DNA of 64,000 bases. Origin: Billgrantia ethanolica (GTDB taxonomy: Bacteria > Pseudomonadota > Gammaproteobacteria > Pseudomonadales > Halomonadaceae). The DNA is taken from positions 1 to 64,000 of the forward strand of contig NZ_JABFTX010000001.1 in the NCBI RefSeq assembly GCF_021404305.1, written 5' to 3'. The translations under genes and the position numbers were made by a program. Positions 18,217 to 28,864 of the stretch are shown here, in pieces. A model generated the notes under the pieces. The model had not been told where the DNA came from and made no database searches. It worked only from the letters and a program-made list of their open reading frames with translations. Each line of letters starts with the position of its first letter. Positions within the stretch are counted from its first letter, which is position 1.

Positions 18217-20394
18217 ATGATCTATCAAGGCAACGCCATCACGGTGGCCCGCGGTACCAACAACGGGGGCGACGATGTCGCCATGCTCACCTTCGATCTG
18301 AAGGATGAATCCATCAACAAGCTGTCCAGCGCCGTGATCGCCGAGCTCGACGATGCTGTCCAGGCGATTCGCGCCGAGAGCGGGCTCAAGGGGCTGGTGA
18401 TCGGCAGCGCCAAGGAGTCGTTCATCGTCGGTGCCGACATCACCGAATTCCAGACCATGTTCGGCAAGGGGGGCGAGTTCCTCGAGTCGATGCTGATGAA
18501 GGTGCATGACATCTTCAACGCCATCGAAGACCTGCCGTTCCCCACGGTGACAGCGATCAACGGCCTGGCGCTGGGTGGCGGCTGCGAGGTCACGCTGACC
18601 ACCGATTTCCGGGTGATGGGTGATAAGGCCAAGATCGGCCTGCCCGAAACCAAGCTGGGAATCTTGCCCGGCTGGGGCGGCTGCGTGCGCCTGTCGCGCA
18701 TGATCGGCTCGGACAATGCAGTCGAGTGGATTGCCGGCGGCACCGAGAATCGCGCCGACGCCGCGCTCAAGGTCGGGGCGGTGGACGCCGTGGTGCCGAA
18801 CGATCAGCTCGAGGCGGCGGCGCTGGACATCCTGGCGCGTGCCAATGCCGGTGAGCTCGACTACCAGGCGCGCCGCGCCGAGAAGACCGGCCCGCTCAAG
18901 CTCAATGCCATCGAGCAGATGATGGCCTTCGAGACCGCCAAGGGGTTCGTGGCCGGCAAGGCCGGGCCGCACTACCCGGCGCCCATCGAGGCGATCAAGG
19001 CGATTCAGAAGGGTGCCGGCGAGGAGCGGGCCCGGGCCCAGGCCATCGAGGCCAAGGCCTTCGCCAAGCTGGCCATGACCGACGTGGCCTTCAACCTGGT
19101 CGGCCTGTTCATGAACGACCAGGTGGTCAAGAAGAAAGCCGGCAAGTTCGAGAAGCAAGCCAAGGCGGTTAAGCAAACCGCCGTGCTGGGCGCCGGCATC
19201 ATGGGCGGAGGTATCGCCTACCAGAGCGCATCCAAGGGCACCCCGATCCTGATGAAGGACATCAAGGAGGAGGCCGTCGAGCTGGGGCTCAAGGAGTCGC
19301 GCAAGCTGTTCGCCAAGCAGGTGGAGCGGGGCAAGCTGACCACCGAGCAGATGGCCGAGAAACTGACCCTGATCCGTCCGACGCTCTCCTACGGCGACTT
19401 CGGCCACGTCGACCTGGTCGTCGAGGCGGTGGTGGAGAACCCCAAGGTCAAGGACGCGGTGCTGACCGAAGTGGAAGGCCTGGTGAGCGAGGACACCATC
19501 CTCACCTCCAACACCTCGACCATCTCGATCACCCGCCTGGCGCAGAACCTCAAGCGTCCCGAGAACTTCTGCGGTATGCACTTCTTCAACCCGGTGCACC
19601 GCATGCCGCTGGTCGAAGTCATCCGCGGCGAGAAGACCGGTGACGCCGCCGTGGCCGCCACCGTGGCCTACGCCCGGGCCATGGGCAAGACGCCGATCGT
19701 GGTCAACGACTGCCCCGGCTTCCTCGTCAACCGCGTGCTGTTCCCCTACTTCGGCGGTTTCAGCCTGCTGGTGGAGCAGGGGGCTGACTTCCAGCGCGTC
19801 GACAAGGTGATGGAGAAGTTCGGCTGGCCCATGGGCCCCGCTTACCTGCTCGACGTGGTGGGCATGGATACCGCCGTGCACGCCAACGAAGTGATGGCGG
19901 AAGGCTTCCCGGACCGTATGGCTCGCGACGGCAAGACGGCGATCCAGGTGATGTACGAGAACGAGCGCCTGGGGCAGAAGAACGACAAGGGCTTCTACGC
20001 CTACGAGGAAGACAAGAAGGGCAAGCCGAAGAAGGTCAGCGACGACAAGGCCTACGAACTGGTCAAGCAGGTGGTGGTCAGCGAGAAGGAGTTCTCCGAC
20101 GAGGAGATCATCGCGCGCATGATGGTGCCGCTGTGCCTGGAGACGGTGCGCTGTCTCGAGGACGACATCGTCGAGACGCCGGCCGAGGCCGATATGGCGC
20201 TGATCTACGGCATCGGTTTCCCGCCGTTCCGTGGTGGCGCGCTACGCTACATCGATGCCATGGGCGTGGCCGAGTTCGTCAAGCTGGCCGACGGCCTTGC
20301 CGAGGAGCTGGGGCCGCTCTACGCCCCCACCGACAAGCTGCGCAAGATGACCGAATCCGGCGAGCGTTTCTATCCCAGCCAGGCCCAGGGCTGA
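18217..20394 (+). CDS. fadB: Fatty acid oxidation complex subunit alpha FadB
   Basis: A 725-residue multifunctional enzyme of the beta-oxidation complex, near the usual 715-730. The N-terminal crotonase domain includes [22 protein letters not shown] and [15 protein letters not shown]. The 3-hydroxyacyl-CoA dehydrogenase domain has the NAD site [19 protein letters not shown] (from about residue 325), [23 protein letters not shown] and [12 protein letters not shown], then the C-terminal [15 protein letters not shown]. It hydrates enoyl-CoA, oxidises 3-hydroxyacyl-CoA and isomerises double bonds. fadA follows after 28 bases, forming the alpha2beta2 partner. Confidence 0.97.
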   Translation: MIYQGNAITVARGTNNGGDDVAMLTFDLKDESINKLSSAVIAELDDAVQAIRAESGLKGLVIGSAKESFIVGADITEFQTMFGKGGEFLESMLMKVHDIFNAIEDLPFPTVTAINGLALGGGCEVTLTTDFRVMGDKAKIGLPETKLGILPGWGGCVRLSRMIGSDNAVEWIAGGTENRADAALKVGAVDAVVPNDQLEAAALDILARANAGELDYQARRAEKTGPLKLNAIEQMMAFETAKGFVAGKAGPHYPAPIEAIKAIQKGAGEERARAQAIEAKAFAKLAMTDVAFNLVGLFMNDQVVKKKAGKFEKQAKAVKQTAVLGAGIMGGGIAYQSASKGTPILMKDIKEEAVELGLKESRKLFAKQVERGKLTTEQMAEKLTLIRPTLSYGDFGHVDLVVEAVVENPKVKDAVLTEVEGLVSEDTILTSNTSTISITRLAQNLKRPENFCGMHFFNPVHRMPLVEVIRGEKTGDAAVAATVAYARAMGKTPIVVNDCPGFLVNRVLFPYFGGFSLLVEQGADFQRVDKVMEKFGWPMGPAYLLDVVGMDTAVHANEVMAEGFPDRMARDGKTAIQVMYENERLGQKNDKGFYAYEEDKKGKPKKVSDDKAYELVKQVVVSEKEFSDEEIIARMMVPLCLETVRCLEDDIVETPAEADMALIYGIGFPPFRGGALRYIDAMGVAEFVKLADGLAEELGPLYAPTDKLRKMTESGERFYPSQAQG

Positions 20395-20416
20395 ACCCAC
20401 CACGAGCAGGAGGTAA

Positions 20417-21601
<1,185 letters not shown>

Positions 21602-21631
21602 ACGCCTGATGAAATAAGTACCGCTATGACC

Positions 21632-21661
21632 GACGGCCCCGTCCACAAGGACGGGGCCGTC
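21632..21661. terminator. fadBA terminator hairpin
   Basis: A perfect 13-bp GC-rich stem, GACGGCCCCGTCC / GGACGGGGCCGTC, with loop ACAA starts 30 bases after the fadA stop. Only a weak T-rich tail follows. Confidence 0.85.
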
Positions 21662-21744
21662 GGCGTTTGTTGCGTTGACGTTCTGGTGCGTGAACAATAA
21701 GATTCATTTTGTATGCTTCTTTTAACTGCTGCGAGGTGATTCCC

Positions 21745-21933
21745 GTGGAGCGGCTCAAGAATCTGTTCAAGAAAGACAAGGCGCAAGACATGCAGGTCGT
21801 GCAGGGCTTCGAGCCCGATGCACAGACGGCACCGGCAGCGGGTGCAGACGTTTCGGGAAGTTCCGCCCCCGATACCGCCAAGAAGGCCAAGCATGGGCAG
21901 CCCGGCACCTGCTGCGGATCATGCAGTAACTGA
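21745..21933 (+). CDS. CCGSCS-motif small protein
   Basis: A 62-residue protein, basic and helical at the N terminus (LKNLFKKDKAQDMQVVQ), with an Ala/Pro-rich middle and the C-terminal cluster TCCGSCSN. The CCGSCS ending defines a known family of short proteins in marine and halophilic gammaproteobacteria whose role is not established. Three clustered cysteines suggest metal binding or redox chemistry. GTG 21745 is preferred because GAGG lies eight bases upstream; upstream in-frame codons look non-coding. Good hairpin terminators flank the gene on both sides, so it is a separate transcription unit. Confidence 0.8.
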   Translation: MERLKNLFKKDKAQDMQVVQGFEPDAQTAPAAGADVSGSSAPDTAKKAKHGQPGTCCGSCSN

Positions 21934-21954
21934 ACGACGACCGCTAGCCACGTC

Positions 21955-21986
21955 AAACGGCTATGCCTTGGGGCATAGCCGTTTTT
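21955..21986. terminator. Rho-independent terminator
   Basis: A perfect 13-bp stem, AAACGGCTATGCC / GGCATAGCCGTTT, with loop TTGG is followed by a T run. It lies between the CCGSCS gene and the convergent flavodoxin-like gene, and can act both ways. Confidence 0.9.
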
Positions 21987-22017
21987 GCACGAGAAAGCCA
22001 AGCCTTAGCCGGATACG

Positions 22018-22479
22018 CTACAGCACGCCGGCCTCGAGTCCTGCCGCCAGGTAGAGGCCAAGCTCCTCGACCTGCGCGATGAAGTCGTCCTGCCACTCGC
22101 CGCGCAGGATCAGCGGCTCCTGCACCCAGCGCCAGCGTAGCCCGGTGACGATGCTCTCCACCGCGCGGCGTGTACCGGTGCCGTCATGGCCGGCGCGAAC
22201 GTAGAGTGCGCAGGGCAGGCCCTGTTTCTGCTCCAGCACGGGGTAGTAGCTGCGGTCGAAGAAGTCCTTCAGCGCGCCGCTCATGTAGCCGAGGTTCTCG
22301 GTGGTACCGAGCAGAATGGCATCGCAGTTCAGCACGTCATCCGGGCCGGCCTCGAGCGGGGCCTTGACGGTAACTTCGATGCTATCGATATCCAGATGGC
22401 ATGCGCCGCGCTGGGCGGCGTCCCGCAGTTGACGGGTATTGGGCGATGGCGCGTGGGCCACGATCAGCAGACGTTTCAT
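22018..22479 (-). CDS. Flavodoxin-like / NAD(P)H-dependent FMN reductase family protein
   Basis: A 153-residue protein with the flavodoxin fold. MKRLLIVAHAPSPNTRQLRDA is the phosphate-binding first loop, CDAILLGTTENLGYMSGALKDFFDRSYYP is the classic FMN-loop segment (family form TPxYxGxxSGxLKxFFDR), and VRAGHDGTGTRRAVESI follows. These proteins reduce quinones or act as flavodoxins; the partner is not evident. No convincing Shine-Dalgarno precedes ATG 22479, so the leader may be very short. It is divergent from the PEBP gene by 75 bases. Confidence 0.8.
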   Translation of the reverse strand: MKRLLIVAHAPSPNTRQLRDAAQRGACHLDIDSIEVTVKAPLEAGPDDVLNCDAILLGTTENLGYMSGALKDFFDRSYYPVLEQKQGLPCALYVRAGHDGTGTRRAVESIVTGLRWRWVQEPLILRGEWQDDFIAQVEELGLYLAAGLEAGVL

Positions 22480-22554
22480 GTTTGACAGTCTAACGGCTTT
22501 TTCCGACGCTGTTTCGGCACCTTCCGTATTCGTCAGGCAGGAGGAAACACGCAC

Positions 22555-23031
22555 ATGGCCTTTGCTCTTTCGAACATGCAACTGGAAAGCTCCGCCTTCG
22601 AGGCCCACGGGGCCATCCCTACCAAGCATACCGGCGAGGGCGACGATGTTTCGCCACCGCTGAGCTGGCGCGATGCTCCCGAGGGTACCAAGGGGTACGC
22701 GATCGTCTGCCATGATCCCGATGCGCCCCTCGTCCAGCACGGCAGCTACGGCTTCGTGCACTGGCTGCTCTACAACCTGCCGGGTTCGACCACGTCGCTA
22801 GGCGAAGGCAGCAGCGACGGCACCCGTGGCAAGAACGATTTCGGCAAGGTGGGTTATGCCGGCCCCATGCCGCCGGAAGGGCACGGTGTGCACCACTACT
22901 ACTTCTGGGTGCTGGCGCTGGACAAGCCCACCGACCTGCCCGAGGGGCTGGGGCTGGGTGAGTTGCTCAAGCAGCTCGAGCCCCACCTGCTCGGCATGAA
23001 CCGCCTGATCGGTACCTACCGGCGCGGCTGA
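22555..23031 (+). CDS. YbhB/YbcL-type PEBP (Raf kinase inhibitor-like) protein
   Basis: A 158-residue phosphatidylethanolamine-binding-fold protein. The two family motifs are seen: VSPPLSWRDAPEGTKGYAIVCHDPDAP with GFVHWLLYNLPG, and YAGPMPPEGHGVHHYYFWVLALD. The fold has a small anion-binding pocket, and bacterial members have no settled role. It is cytoplasmic (no signal peptide). CAGGAGGAAAC precedes the ATG. It lies alone, upstream of ectD by 277 bases. Confidence 0.92.
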   Translation: MAFALSNMQLESSAFEAHGAIPTKHTGEGDDVSPPLSWRDAPEGTKGYAIVCHDPDAPLVQHGSYGFVHWLLYNLPGSTTSLGEGSSDGTRGKNDFGKVGYAGPMPPEGHGVHHYYFWVLALDKPTDLPEGLGLGELLKQLEPHLLGMNRLIGTYRRG

Positions 23032-23308
23032 TTCATCACCGTCCATGGCGGTGGGCGGGCGGCAATAGTCCACCGCTGTTCCAGCACGGAGACGACGTTT
23101 CCGTGCTTGGCCGCATTTCTAGCTGCGTGACTAGCTGCGAGCGGCGCCTCGAGTGCACCGTCTGTTAGTCGCTGCGCGCTTACGTCCAATTTTCCTTGCG
23201 CAATGGGCGGATACAAACTCGCTTTGCATGCAAACCTTTCCGGGTCTAGGTTGGTTCATTACCAGTTCGGATGACTGGCGTTTCGCTTGGATCAAGGAGG
23301 AGCATGCG

Positions 23309-24220
23309 ATGAAGAAGGATGTTCAGGATCTGTTCCCGACGCGCTTGGAACGCAAGTTGGGAATGTTCGAACGTATCGACCCCGTGATATTTACCGATGA
23401 AGCGGAGCGTAGCGCTGGGCCTCTCAGCGAGGCGCAGGTACGCGAGTATGAAGAGAAGGGGTTCCTGTCGTTCGAGGGCTTTTTCGAACGCGAAGAGATG
23501 GAAGCCTTCATGCAGGAACTGCGTGAGTACGAGCAGGACGAGGACCTCAAGCTTTCCGAGGGCACCATTCTGGAGCCGGGCCGTGAGGAGATCCGCTCGA
23601 TCTTCGGCATTCATGAAGTCTCGGAGCGCTTCAGTCGCCTGACGCGGGATCCGCGACTGCTGGCGATGGTCGAGCAACTGCTAGGCAAGGGTATCTACAT
23701 TCACCAGTCGAGGATCAACTACAAGCCCGGCTTCAAGGGCAAGGGCTTCGATTGGCACTCAGACTTCGAGACCTGGCACAGCGAGGATGGCATGCCTCGC
23801 ATGCGCTCGCTGAGCTGCTCGATCATCCTGACCGACAACGGTGAGTTCAATGGACCCTTGATGCTGATTCCCGGCTCTCATCGCTACTTCGTGCCTTGCG
23901 TTGGACGCACGCCGACGGACAACTACAAGGAGTCGCTCAAGAGCCAGGATGTCGGCGTGCCCGACAATGCCAGCCTGCGTGAACTGATGCTCAAGGGCGA
24001 TATCGAGGCGCCCAAGGGCTCGGCGGGTACGCTGGTGATGTTCGAGTGCAACACCATGCACGGCTCCAACATCAACATGTCGTGCTGGCCACGCAGCAAT
24101 CTCTTCTTCGTCTACAACAGTGTCGAGAACGGGCTGATGAATCCGTTCTGCGGCAACCGCCCGCGCCCCGAGTTCCTGGCCAATCGTAGCGACTGGAATC
24201 CGCTGGAGCCGGTTGGCTGA
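23309..24220 (+). CDS. ectD: Ectoine hydroxylase EctD-like dioxygenase
   Basis: A 303-residue Fe(II)/2-oxoglutarate dioxygenase of the EctD group. EctD converts the compatible solute ectoine to 5-hydroxyectoine. The diagnostic block is HQSRINYKPGF followed by GFDWHSDFETWHSEDGMP, which supplies the HxD iron ligands and the EctD signature. NGPLMLIPGSHRYFVPC and the distal histidine in TMHGSNINMS with PRSN (2-oxoglutarate) follow. The N terminus is about 30 residues shorter than that of the H. elongata enzyme (332 residues), and the region before residue 45 is diverged. AAGGAGG lies eight bases before ATG 23309. No ectABC genes are in the window, so ectoine synthesis must be elsewhere. Close homologues with other substrates cannot be fully excluded. 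Confidence 0.88.
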   Translation: MKKDVQDLFPTRLERKLGMFERIDPVIFTDEAERSAGPLSEAQVREYEEKGFLSFEGFFEREEMEAFMQELREYEQDEDLKLSEGTILEPGREEIRSIFGIHEVSERFSRLTRDPRLLAMVEQLLGKGIYIHQSRINYKPGFKGKGFDWHSDFETWHSEDGMPRMRSLSCSIILTDNGEFNGPLMLIPGSHRYFVPCVGRTPTDNYKESLKSQDVGVPDNASLRELMLKGDIEAPKGSAGTLVMFECNTMHGSNINMSCWPRSNLFFVYNSVENGLMNPFCGNRPRPEFLANRSDWNPLEPVG

Positions 24221-24270
24221 GCCACGTTCTGCTGACGTCGGCAGGTGTGATTCTCGTGTGAACTTACGGC

Positions 24271-24294
24271 ATTCGCCCCGCTTGCGGGGCGAAT
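24271..24294. terminator. Bidirectional terminator between ectD and a methyltransferase gene
   Basis: The perfect inverted repeat ATTCGCCCCG / CGGGGCGAAT around CTTG lies between convergent genes. It abuts the stop of the minus-strand gene at 24299. Confidence 0.8.
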
Positions 24295-24298
24295 GGCT

Positions 24299-25066
24299 TC
24301 AGCATAGCGCCCTGACGCGCAGACGAACGTAATCGGCCGTCCAGTTGCCATGGCTGTCGCGCAGGCTCGGTGCCAGCAGGGCCAGGGCGTCATTGAGTAT
24401 CGCTTCGCGCAAGTATTCATCCAGGCCATGGAGAAAGGGGGCGGCGAAGGTGTCGAGCCAGCCGGTCATGCCCGTTGGCAGGCGCGTTGGGCGTGGAATC
24501 AGCTCAATGCTCTCGACCGTGAAACCTACCGCTTCCAGGCTATCGGTGTACTCCTCGACGGTGGGGAAGAACCAAGGGAAGCGGGCTCTTCCGCTAATTC
24601 CCCGCGCCTGCAGCGCCGCCAGCATGGCGGTGCAGATGGCAGCAACGTTGCCATGGCCGCCAAACTCGGCGACGAAACGGCCATTCGGTTTCAGCGCACG
24701 GTGGAGGCTGGCCAGGACGGCCTCGTGATTGAGCATCCAGTGAAGGGCGGCGTTGCTGAATACCGCATCGAATTCATGTTCGAAGGGCAGGTTGTGGGCA
24801 TCCATGAGACGAGCGTCGAGGCCTCGCGCCTTGGCGGCGGCGACCATGTCGGGGGATGAGTCGATGCCGACCACGGTGGCACCCGCTTTCACCAACGACT
24901 CGGTCAGGGAGCCGTCGCCGCAGCCCACGTCGAGGATGCGCTCGCCGGGGCGGGGAGCAAGCAGTTTCGCCACCTCGCCGCCCAGGGTGGAGACGAAATC
25001 GGCATTGTGCATGTAGGCGGCCGCGTTCCATTGCTGGCCTGGGGCGTTATGCGGAGATTCGGTCAT
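24299..25066 (-). CDS. Class I SAM-dependent methyltransferase
   Basis: A 255-residue protein with the class I methyltransferase core: motif I ERILDVGCGDGSLTESL (about 43-59), motif II VVGIDSSPDMV, then FDAVFSNAALHWML and LKPNGRFVAEFGG. The order and the phrase NAALHWM resemble trans-aconitate 2-methyltransferase (Tam), but substrate residues cannot be confirmed. AGAGGGGG lies a few bases before the ATG. It is in the same orientation as panE upstream, 99 bases away, and convergent with ectD. Confidence 0.85.
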   Translation of the reverse strand: MTESPHNAPGQQWNAAAYMHNADFVSTLGGEVAKLLAPRPGERILDVGCGDGSLTESLVKAGATVVGIDSSPDMVAAAKARGLDARLMDAHNLPFEHEFDAVFSNAALHWMLNHEAVLASLHRALKPNGRFVAEFGGHGNVAAICTAMLAALQARGISGRARFPWFFPTVEEYTDSLEAVGFTVESIELIPRPTRLPTGMTGWLDTFAAPFLHGLDEYLREAILNDALALLAPSLRDSHGNWTADYVRLRVRALC

Positions 25067-25165
25067 GGTATGCCCCCTCTCTGGTCTTGAGCCTCATTCT
25101 CATCTTACGCCACCCTGAGGCTTTCGGCACCGGCAGCCATGCTCTGCCCACGGCGACACGGTGCG

Positions 25166-26104
25166 TCACAAGGATAGCTCCCCACGGGCTGCCAGCTCCT
25201 GGGGCAGTAGGGCCGCATAGACGGCGGCATGGATCGGTGTTTCGACGCCAACCGCTCGGCCCAGACGGACCACCGCGCCATTCTGCGACTCCAGTTCGGA
25301 GGGTTCGCCGGCGAGAATATCGCGCTGCATCGAAGAGGTGCTGTCTGCCGGCATGGCATCGATGAACTGCATGGCTCGCGACACGGCGTCGCCGGGGAAG
25401 GCAACGCCATGGCCATGGGCCACCTGATGGATCTCCTCCAGCATGCCCTGGATCAGGGCGCGCGTTTCGGGCAACTGCCGCGTCACACCGATGGGCGCCC
25501 GGCACAGGCTGCCAATGCCGCTCATGGCGCAGATGAAGAGGAACTTGCTCCATTGCGCGACGACGATGTCGTCTGGTATCTCTGCGTTGACGCCATGCGC
25601 CTTGTCGAATGCCGCCTTGAGACGTGCGGTGCGCTCGCTGGTGTGATTGTCGCGCTCGCCGAAGCGCACGAAGGGATCTACGCCGGCATGGCGAATGTGT
25701 CCCGGTGCTTCGCGCCAGGCCAGGATGCCGCACAGCCCTTCGAGCACCGGCGCCTCGCCGAGCACCTCGGCCAATATGTCGGCGGCCTCGACGCCGTTTT
25801 CCAGTGGCAGGACCAGGGTGTCAGGCCCGACCAGCGGACGGATGGCTTCCGCCGCCTCGCGCACCTGCCACGCCTTGACGGCCACGATCACGCAATCCAC
25901 CTCTCCCAGCGTGGCTGGATCGTCGGTGGTCTTGACCGGCTTCACCACCACATCACCCTTGATGCTGCTCACGTGAAGTCCGTCGCGCTGCATGGCGGCC
26001 AGATGTCGACCGCGAGCAATGAAAGTGACGTCCTCGCCGGCTTCGGCCAGGCGTGCACCGAAATAGCCGCCGACACCGCCGCTACCCATGATGGCGAACT
26101 TCAT
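25166..26104 (-). CDS. panE: Ketopantoate reductase family protein (2-dehydropantoate 2-reductase)
   Basis: A 312-residue protein with an N-terminal Rossmann domain (MKFAIMGSGGVGGYFGARLAEAGEDVTFIARG; the loop after the second strand with R suits NADP) and a helical C-terminal domain with KFLFICAMSGIGSL and SSMQRDILAGEPSELE. The conserved lysine of the KFxxN region is present as WSKFLF, but the following asparagine is not, so substrate may differ from ketopantoate. GGAAAGGAGACAGC precedes ATG 26104. PanE uses NADPH to make pantoate for coenzyme A. Several paralogues of this family usually coexist, so the symbol is tentative. Confidence 0.78.
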   Translation of the reverse strand: MKFAIMGSGGVGGYFGARLAEAGEDVTFIARGRHLAAMQRDGLHVSSIKGDVVVKPVKTTDDPATLGEVDCVIVAVKAWQVREAAEAIRPLVGPDTLVLPLENGVEAADILAEVLGEAPVLEGLCGILAWREAPGHIRHAGVDPFVRFGERDNHTSERTARLKAAFDKAHGVNAEIPDDIVVAQWSKFLFICAMSGIGSLCRAPIGVTRQLPETRALIQGMLEEIHQVAHGHGVAFPGDAVSRAMQFIDAMPADSTSSMQRDILAGEPSELESQNGAVVRLGRAVGVETPIHAAVYAALLPQELAARGELSL

Positions 26105-26292
26105 GCTGTCTCCTTTCCATTGCAGGTGTAACGAATGGTGTTACTCGGAGCATAGCGGCAAAGCAGCGATTGGGTGATCTCCAGGTTGTGGCGGCGGAGC
26201 TTGCCCTGGATCATGGGTGCCCGTCGTGGCGCTGCACAGGCTGAAGCAAATAAGGCAGACTGATACATCGACCAGCCGAAGACGGGCGCCAC

Positions 26293-27885
26293 ATGAGCGA
26301 CACTCGACCCACTAATACGACCAGAAACGCGACTGGCGGAGAAACGGGATTGCCCCTGGCGCTGTGTCGCGTGGCGATCGACACCTATCGTGAAAACGTC
26401 GCTTACCTGCACCGCGAGTGCGACCTTTACCGCGCCGAGGGGTTTCAGGCGCTTTCCAAGGTGGAAGTTCGTGCCAATGGCAAGCGGATACTGGCCACGC
26501 TGAACGTGGTGGATGACGTGGCCATCGTCGGCCATACCCAGCTCGGCCTGTCCGAAGATGCCTTCGCGCTGCTTGGGGCGGCGGAGGGGCATCCGGTCAG
26601 CGTTTCCCAGGCGGAGCCACCCGTCTCGATCCCGGCCCTGCGGCGCAAGATCGCCGGCGAGCGCCTGACGCGACGGGATTTTCGCGAGATCGTGCAGGAC
26701 ATTGCCGAGCTGCGCTATTCGAAAATCGAACTGACGGCCTTCGTGGTGGCCTGCGAACTGGGCGAGCTGGATCGCGAGGAGATCTTCTATCTCAGCGACG
26801 CCATGGGCAGGGTGGGGCGCCGGCTCGACTGGCACGAGCATCCGGTGGTGGACAAACACTGCATCGGGGGCATACCGGGCAATCGCACTTCCATGCTGGT
26901 GGTGCCCATCGTGGCGGCACACGGCCTGCTGTGCCCCAAGACCTCGTCGCGGGCGATCACTTCGCCATCCGGCACCGCCGATACCATGGAGGTCCTGGCG
27001 AAGGTCGAAGTCCCGTTCGACGAGCTGGGTGAGTTGGTGCGTACTCACCGCGGCTGCGTGGCCTGGGGCGGCACCAGTGAGCTGTCGCCGGCCGATGACG
27101 TGCTGATTGCGGTGGAGCGTCCGCTCTCCATCGATTCGCCGGGACAGATGGTGGCCTCCATTCTGTCCAAGAAGATCGCGGCGGGCTCCACCCACCTGCT
27201 GCTCGATATTCCGGTAGGGCCGCATGCCAAGGTGCGCAGCATGCCCGAGGCGCGTCGGCTGCGTAAGCTGTTCGAGTTCGTGGCAGGGCGCATGGGGCTG
27301 GTGCTCGACGTGGTGATCACCGACGGCAGCCAGCCGATCGGGCGCGGCATCGGCCCGGTGCTGGAAGCCCGCGACGTGATGCGAGTCCTCACCAACCATC
27401 CCGACGCGCCCATGGACCTGCGTCAGAAATCGCTGCGCCTGGCGGGCCGAATGCTGGAGTTCGACCCCGACATCCGCGGTGGCGACGGCTTCGGCATTGC
27501 GCGTGACATTCTCGACTCCGGGCGTGCCCTGGAGAAGATGCAGGCGATCATTCGGGCCCAGGGCGAGAAGCCCTTCGATCTCGACGCTCCCGAGCTGGCA
27601 CCGCACCGTTTCGAAGTACTGGCGCCCCGGGCGGGTGTCGTCACCGCTATCGACAATCTTCGCCTGGCCAGAATCGCACGCCTGGCCGGTGCCCCCAAGG
27701 CCAGCGGCGCGGGGGTCGATCTGCTGGCCCGGATCGGCGACCGTGTCGAGCAGGATCAGCCGCTCTACCGGGTCCATGCGGCCTATCGCAGCGAACACGG
27801 CTTCGCTCTCCAATGCAGTGAGCGCGACAGTGGCTTCGATATCGGCCAACCTGACGAGATACAACGCCTGAACGTGGAGTTCTGA
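26293..27885 (+). CDS. Long-form pyrimidine/AMP phosphorylase family protein
   Basis: A 530-residue protein of the glycosyltransferase family 3 / thymidine phosphorylase superfamily. Bacterial DeoA is about 440 residues; this one has an extra N-terminal domain of some 90 residues ([33 protein letters not shown]), as in archaeal AMP phosphorylase. The core shows [34 protein letters not shown] (phosphate loop), [18 protein letters not shown] and [18 protein letters not shown]. By family it should split a nucleoside or nucleotide with phosphate. AMP phosphorylases release ribose 1,5-bisphosphate from AMP, CMP or UMP. The stop TGA shares a base with the ATG of the next gene (TGATG), so the two are coupled. 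Substrate assignment is inference. Confidence 0.82.
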   Translation: MSDTRPTNTTRNATGGETGLPLALCRVAIDTYRENVAYLHRECDLYRAEGFQALSKVEVRANGKRILATLNVVDDVAIVGHTQLGLSEDAFALLGAAEGHPVSVSQAEPPVSIPALRRKIAGERLTRRDFREIVQDIAELRYSKIELTAFVVACELGELDREEIFYLSDAMGRVGRRLDWHEHPVVDKHCIGGIPGNRTSMLVVPIVAAHGLLCPKTSSRAITSPSGTADTMEVLAKVEVPFDELGELVRTHRGCVAWGGTSELSPADDVLIAVERPLSIDSPGQMVASILSKKIAAGSTHLLLDIPVGPHAKVRSMPEARRLRKLFEFVAGRMGLVLDVVITDGSQPIGRGIGPVLEARDVMRVLTNHPDAPMDLRQKSLRLAGRMLEFDPDIRGGDGFGIARDILDSGRALEKMQAIIRAQGEKPFDLDAPELAPHRFEVLAPRAGVVTAIDNLRLARIARLAGAPKASGAGVDLLARIGDRVEQDQPLYRVHAAYRSEHGFALQCSERDSGFDIGQPDEIQRLNVEF

Positions 27886-28778
27886 TGCAAGTGAGCCTGC
27901 TCTATTTCGACGAAGAGTCTCACGCTGCGAAGCGCTTGGCGGCGGCAGTCGGCATCGAAGCGCTGCGTATGCAACGTCACCGCTTTCCCGATGAGGAGCT
28001 GTGCCTGCGTCTGCCGGCCATCGAGCTGCCGGAATGTCTGGTCATCTATCGCAGCCTGGATCGGCCCAACGACAAGCTGGTCGAACTCATGCTGCTGGCT
28101 CGTCACGCGCGTGAGCGAGGCGTCAAGCGCCTGGTGCTGGTCGCCCCCTATCTGGCCTACATGCGCCAGGACATCGCCTTCAACCCCGGCGAGCTGGTCA
28201 GTCAGCGGTTGGTCGGCGGCTTCATTGCCGAGCTGTTCGATGCGCTGATCACCGTCGACCCGCATCTGCACCGTATCGAACGCCTCGAGCAGGCGGTGCC
28301 GCTGCACTGGGCGGTTGCGCTCTCTGCAGCGCCGGCGCTGGCCCAGGCCATCGCCGAACGGCGCCATGATGCGTTGCTGCTGGGGCCCGACGCAGAGTCG
28401 GCGCAGTGGGTGGAAAGTGCCGCACGCGCGACGGGACTGACGTACGGTGTGTGTACCAAGCAGCGCCATGGCGACCGTGACGTCGAGATTGCGTTGCCCG
28501 AGCTGGCCCTTGCCGGTCGACGGATCGTGCTGCTGGATGACATTGCCAGCTCGGGGCGTACCCTGGCCCAGGCGGCGAGACGAGTGCTGGCCGCCGGTGC
28601 TGCCGGTGTGGACGTGGCGGTGACACATGCCCTGTTTGCCGGCGATGCGTTGAGCGTGATTCGTCAGGCCGGGGTGGAAGAGGTCTGGAGTACCGACAGC
28701 ATCCCCCACCAGAGTAACGCCGTGATCCTGGCGCCGGCACTGGCGGTGGCCCTCGGGGAAGTACTCGATGCAGGCTGA
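27885..28778 (+). CDS. Ribose-phosphate pyrophosphokinase-like protein
   Basis: A 297-residue homologue of PRPP synthetase, shorter and diverged from E. coli Prs (315). Corresponding elements are FPDEEL (for FSDGE), PYLAYMRQDIAF (for PYFGYARQDR), TVDPHLHR (for TVDLHA), the flexible-loop region CTKQRHGDRDVEI (for DKRRPR) and the ribose-phosphate loop LLDDIASSGRT (for LVDDMIDTGGT). It is probably not the housekeeping enzyme. Its one-base overlap with the long-form phosphorylase suggests the two act on the same phosphoribosyl intermediate. Whether it makes PRPP from ribose 5-phosphate or handles ribose 1,5-bisphosphate is open. Confidence 0.82.
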   Translation: MQVSLLYFDEESHAAKRLAAAVGIEALRMQRHRFPDEELCLRLPAIELPECLVIYRSLDRPNDKLVELMLLARHARERGVKRLVLVAPYLAYMRQDIAFNPGELVSQRLVGGFIAELFDALITVDPHLHRIERLEQAVPLHWAVALSAAPALAQAIAERRHDALLLGPDAESAQWVESAARATGLTYGVCTKQRHGDRDVEIALPELALAGRRIVLLDDIASSGRTLAQAARRVLAAGAAGVDVAVTHALFAGDALSVIRQAGVEEVWSTDSIPHQSNAVILAPALAVALGEVLDAG

Positions 28779-28864
28779 GCGCGGCCCTTGCCAGCCCATG
28801 GACGTTTGACGCATGAGGGCTGGTCATCGGCCGCACAACAGCGTAAAACGCAGCAGCTCATAGT

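Noticed and set aside
17945..18220. 91-codon frame in the marR-fadB gap
   Set aside because: No ribosome binding site, unusual composition (Arg/Leu/Trp-rich) and it overlaps the fadB leader.
18091..19881. 596-codon open frame antisense to fadB
   Set aside because: Low-complexity His/Leu/Gly-rich translation opposite a well-conserved enzyme gene; high GC leaves few stop codons on this frame.
26101..27864. 587-codon open frame antisense to the long-form phosphorylase gene
   Set aside because: Shadow of the sense gene; no ribosome binding site or domain.
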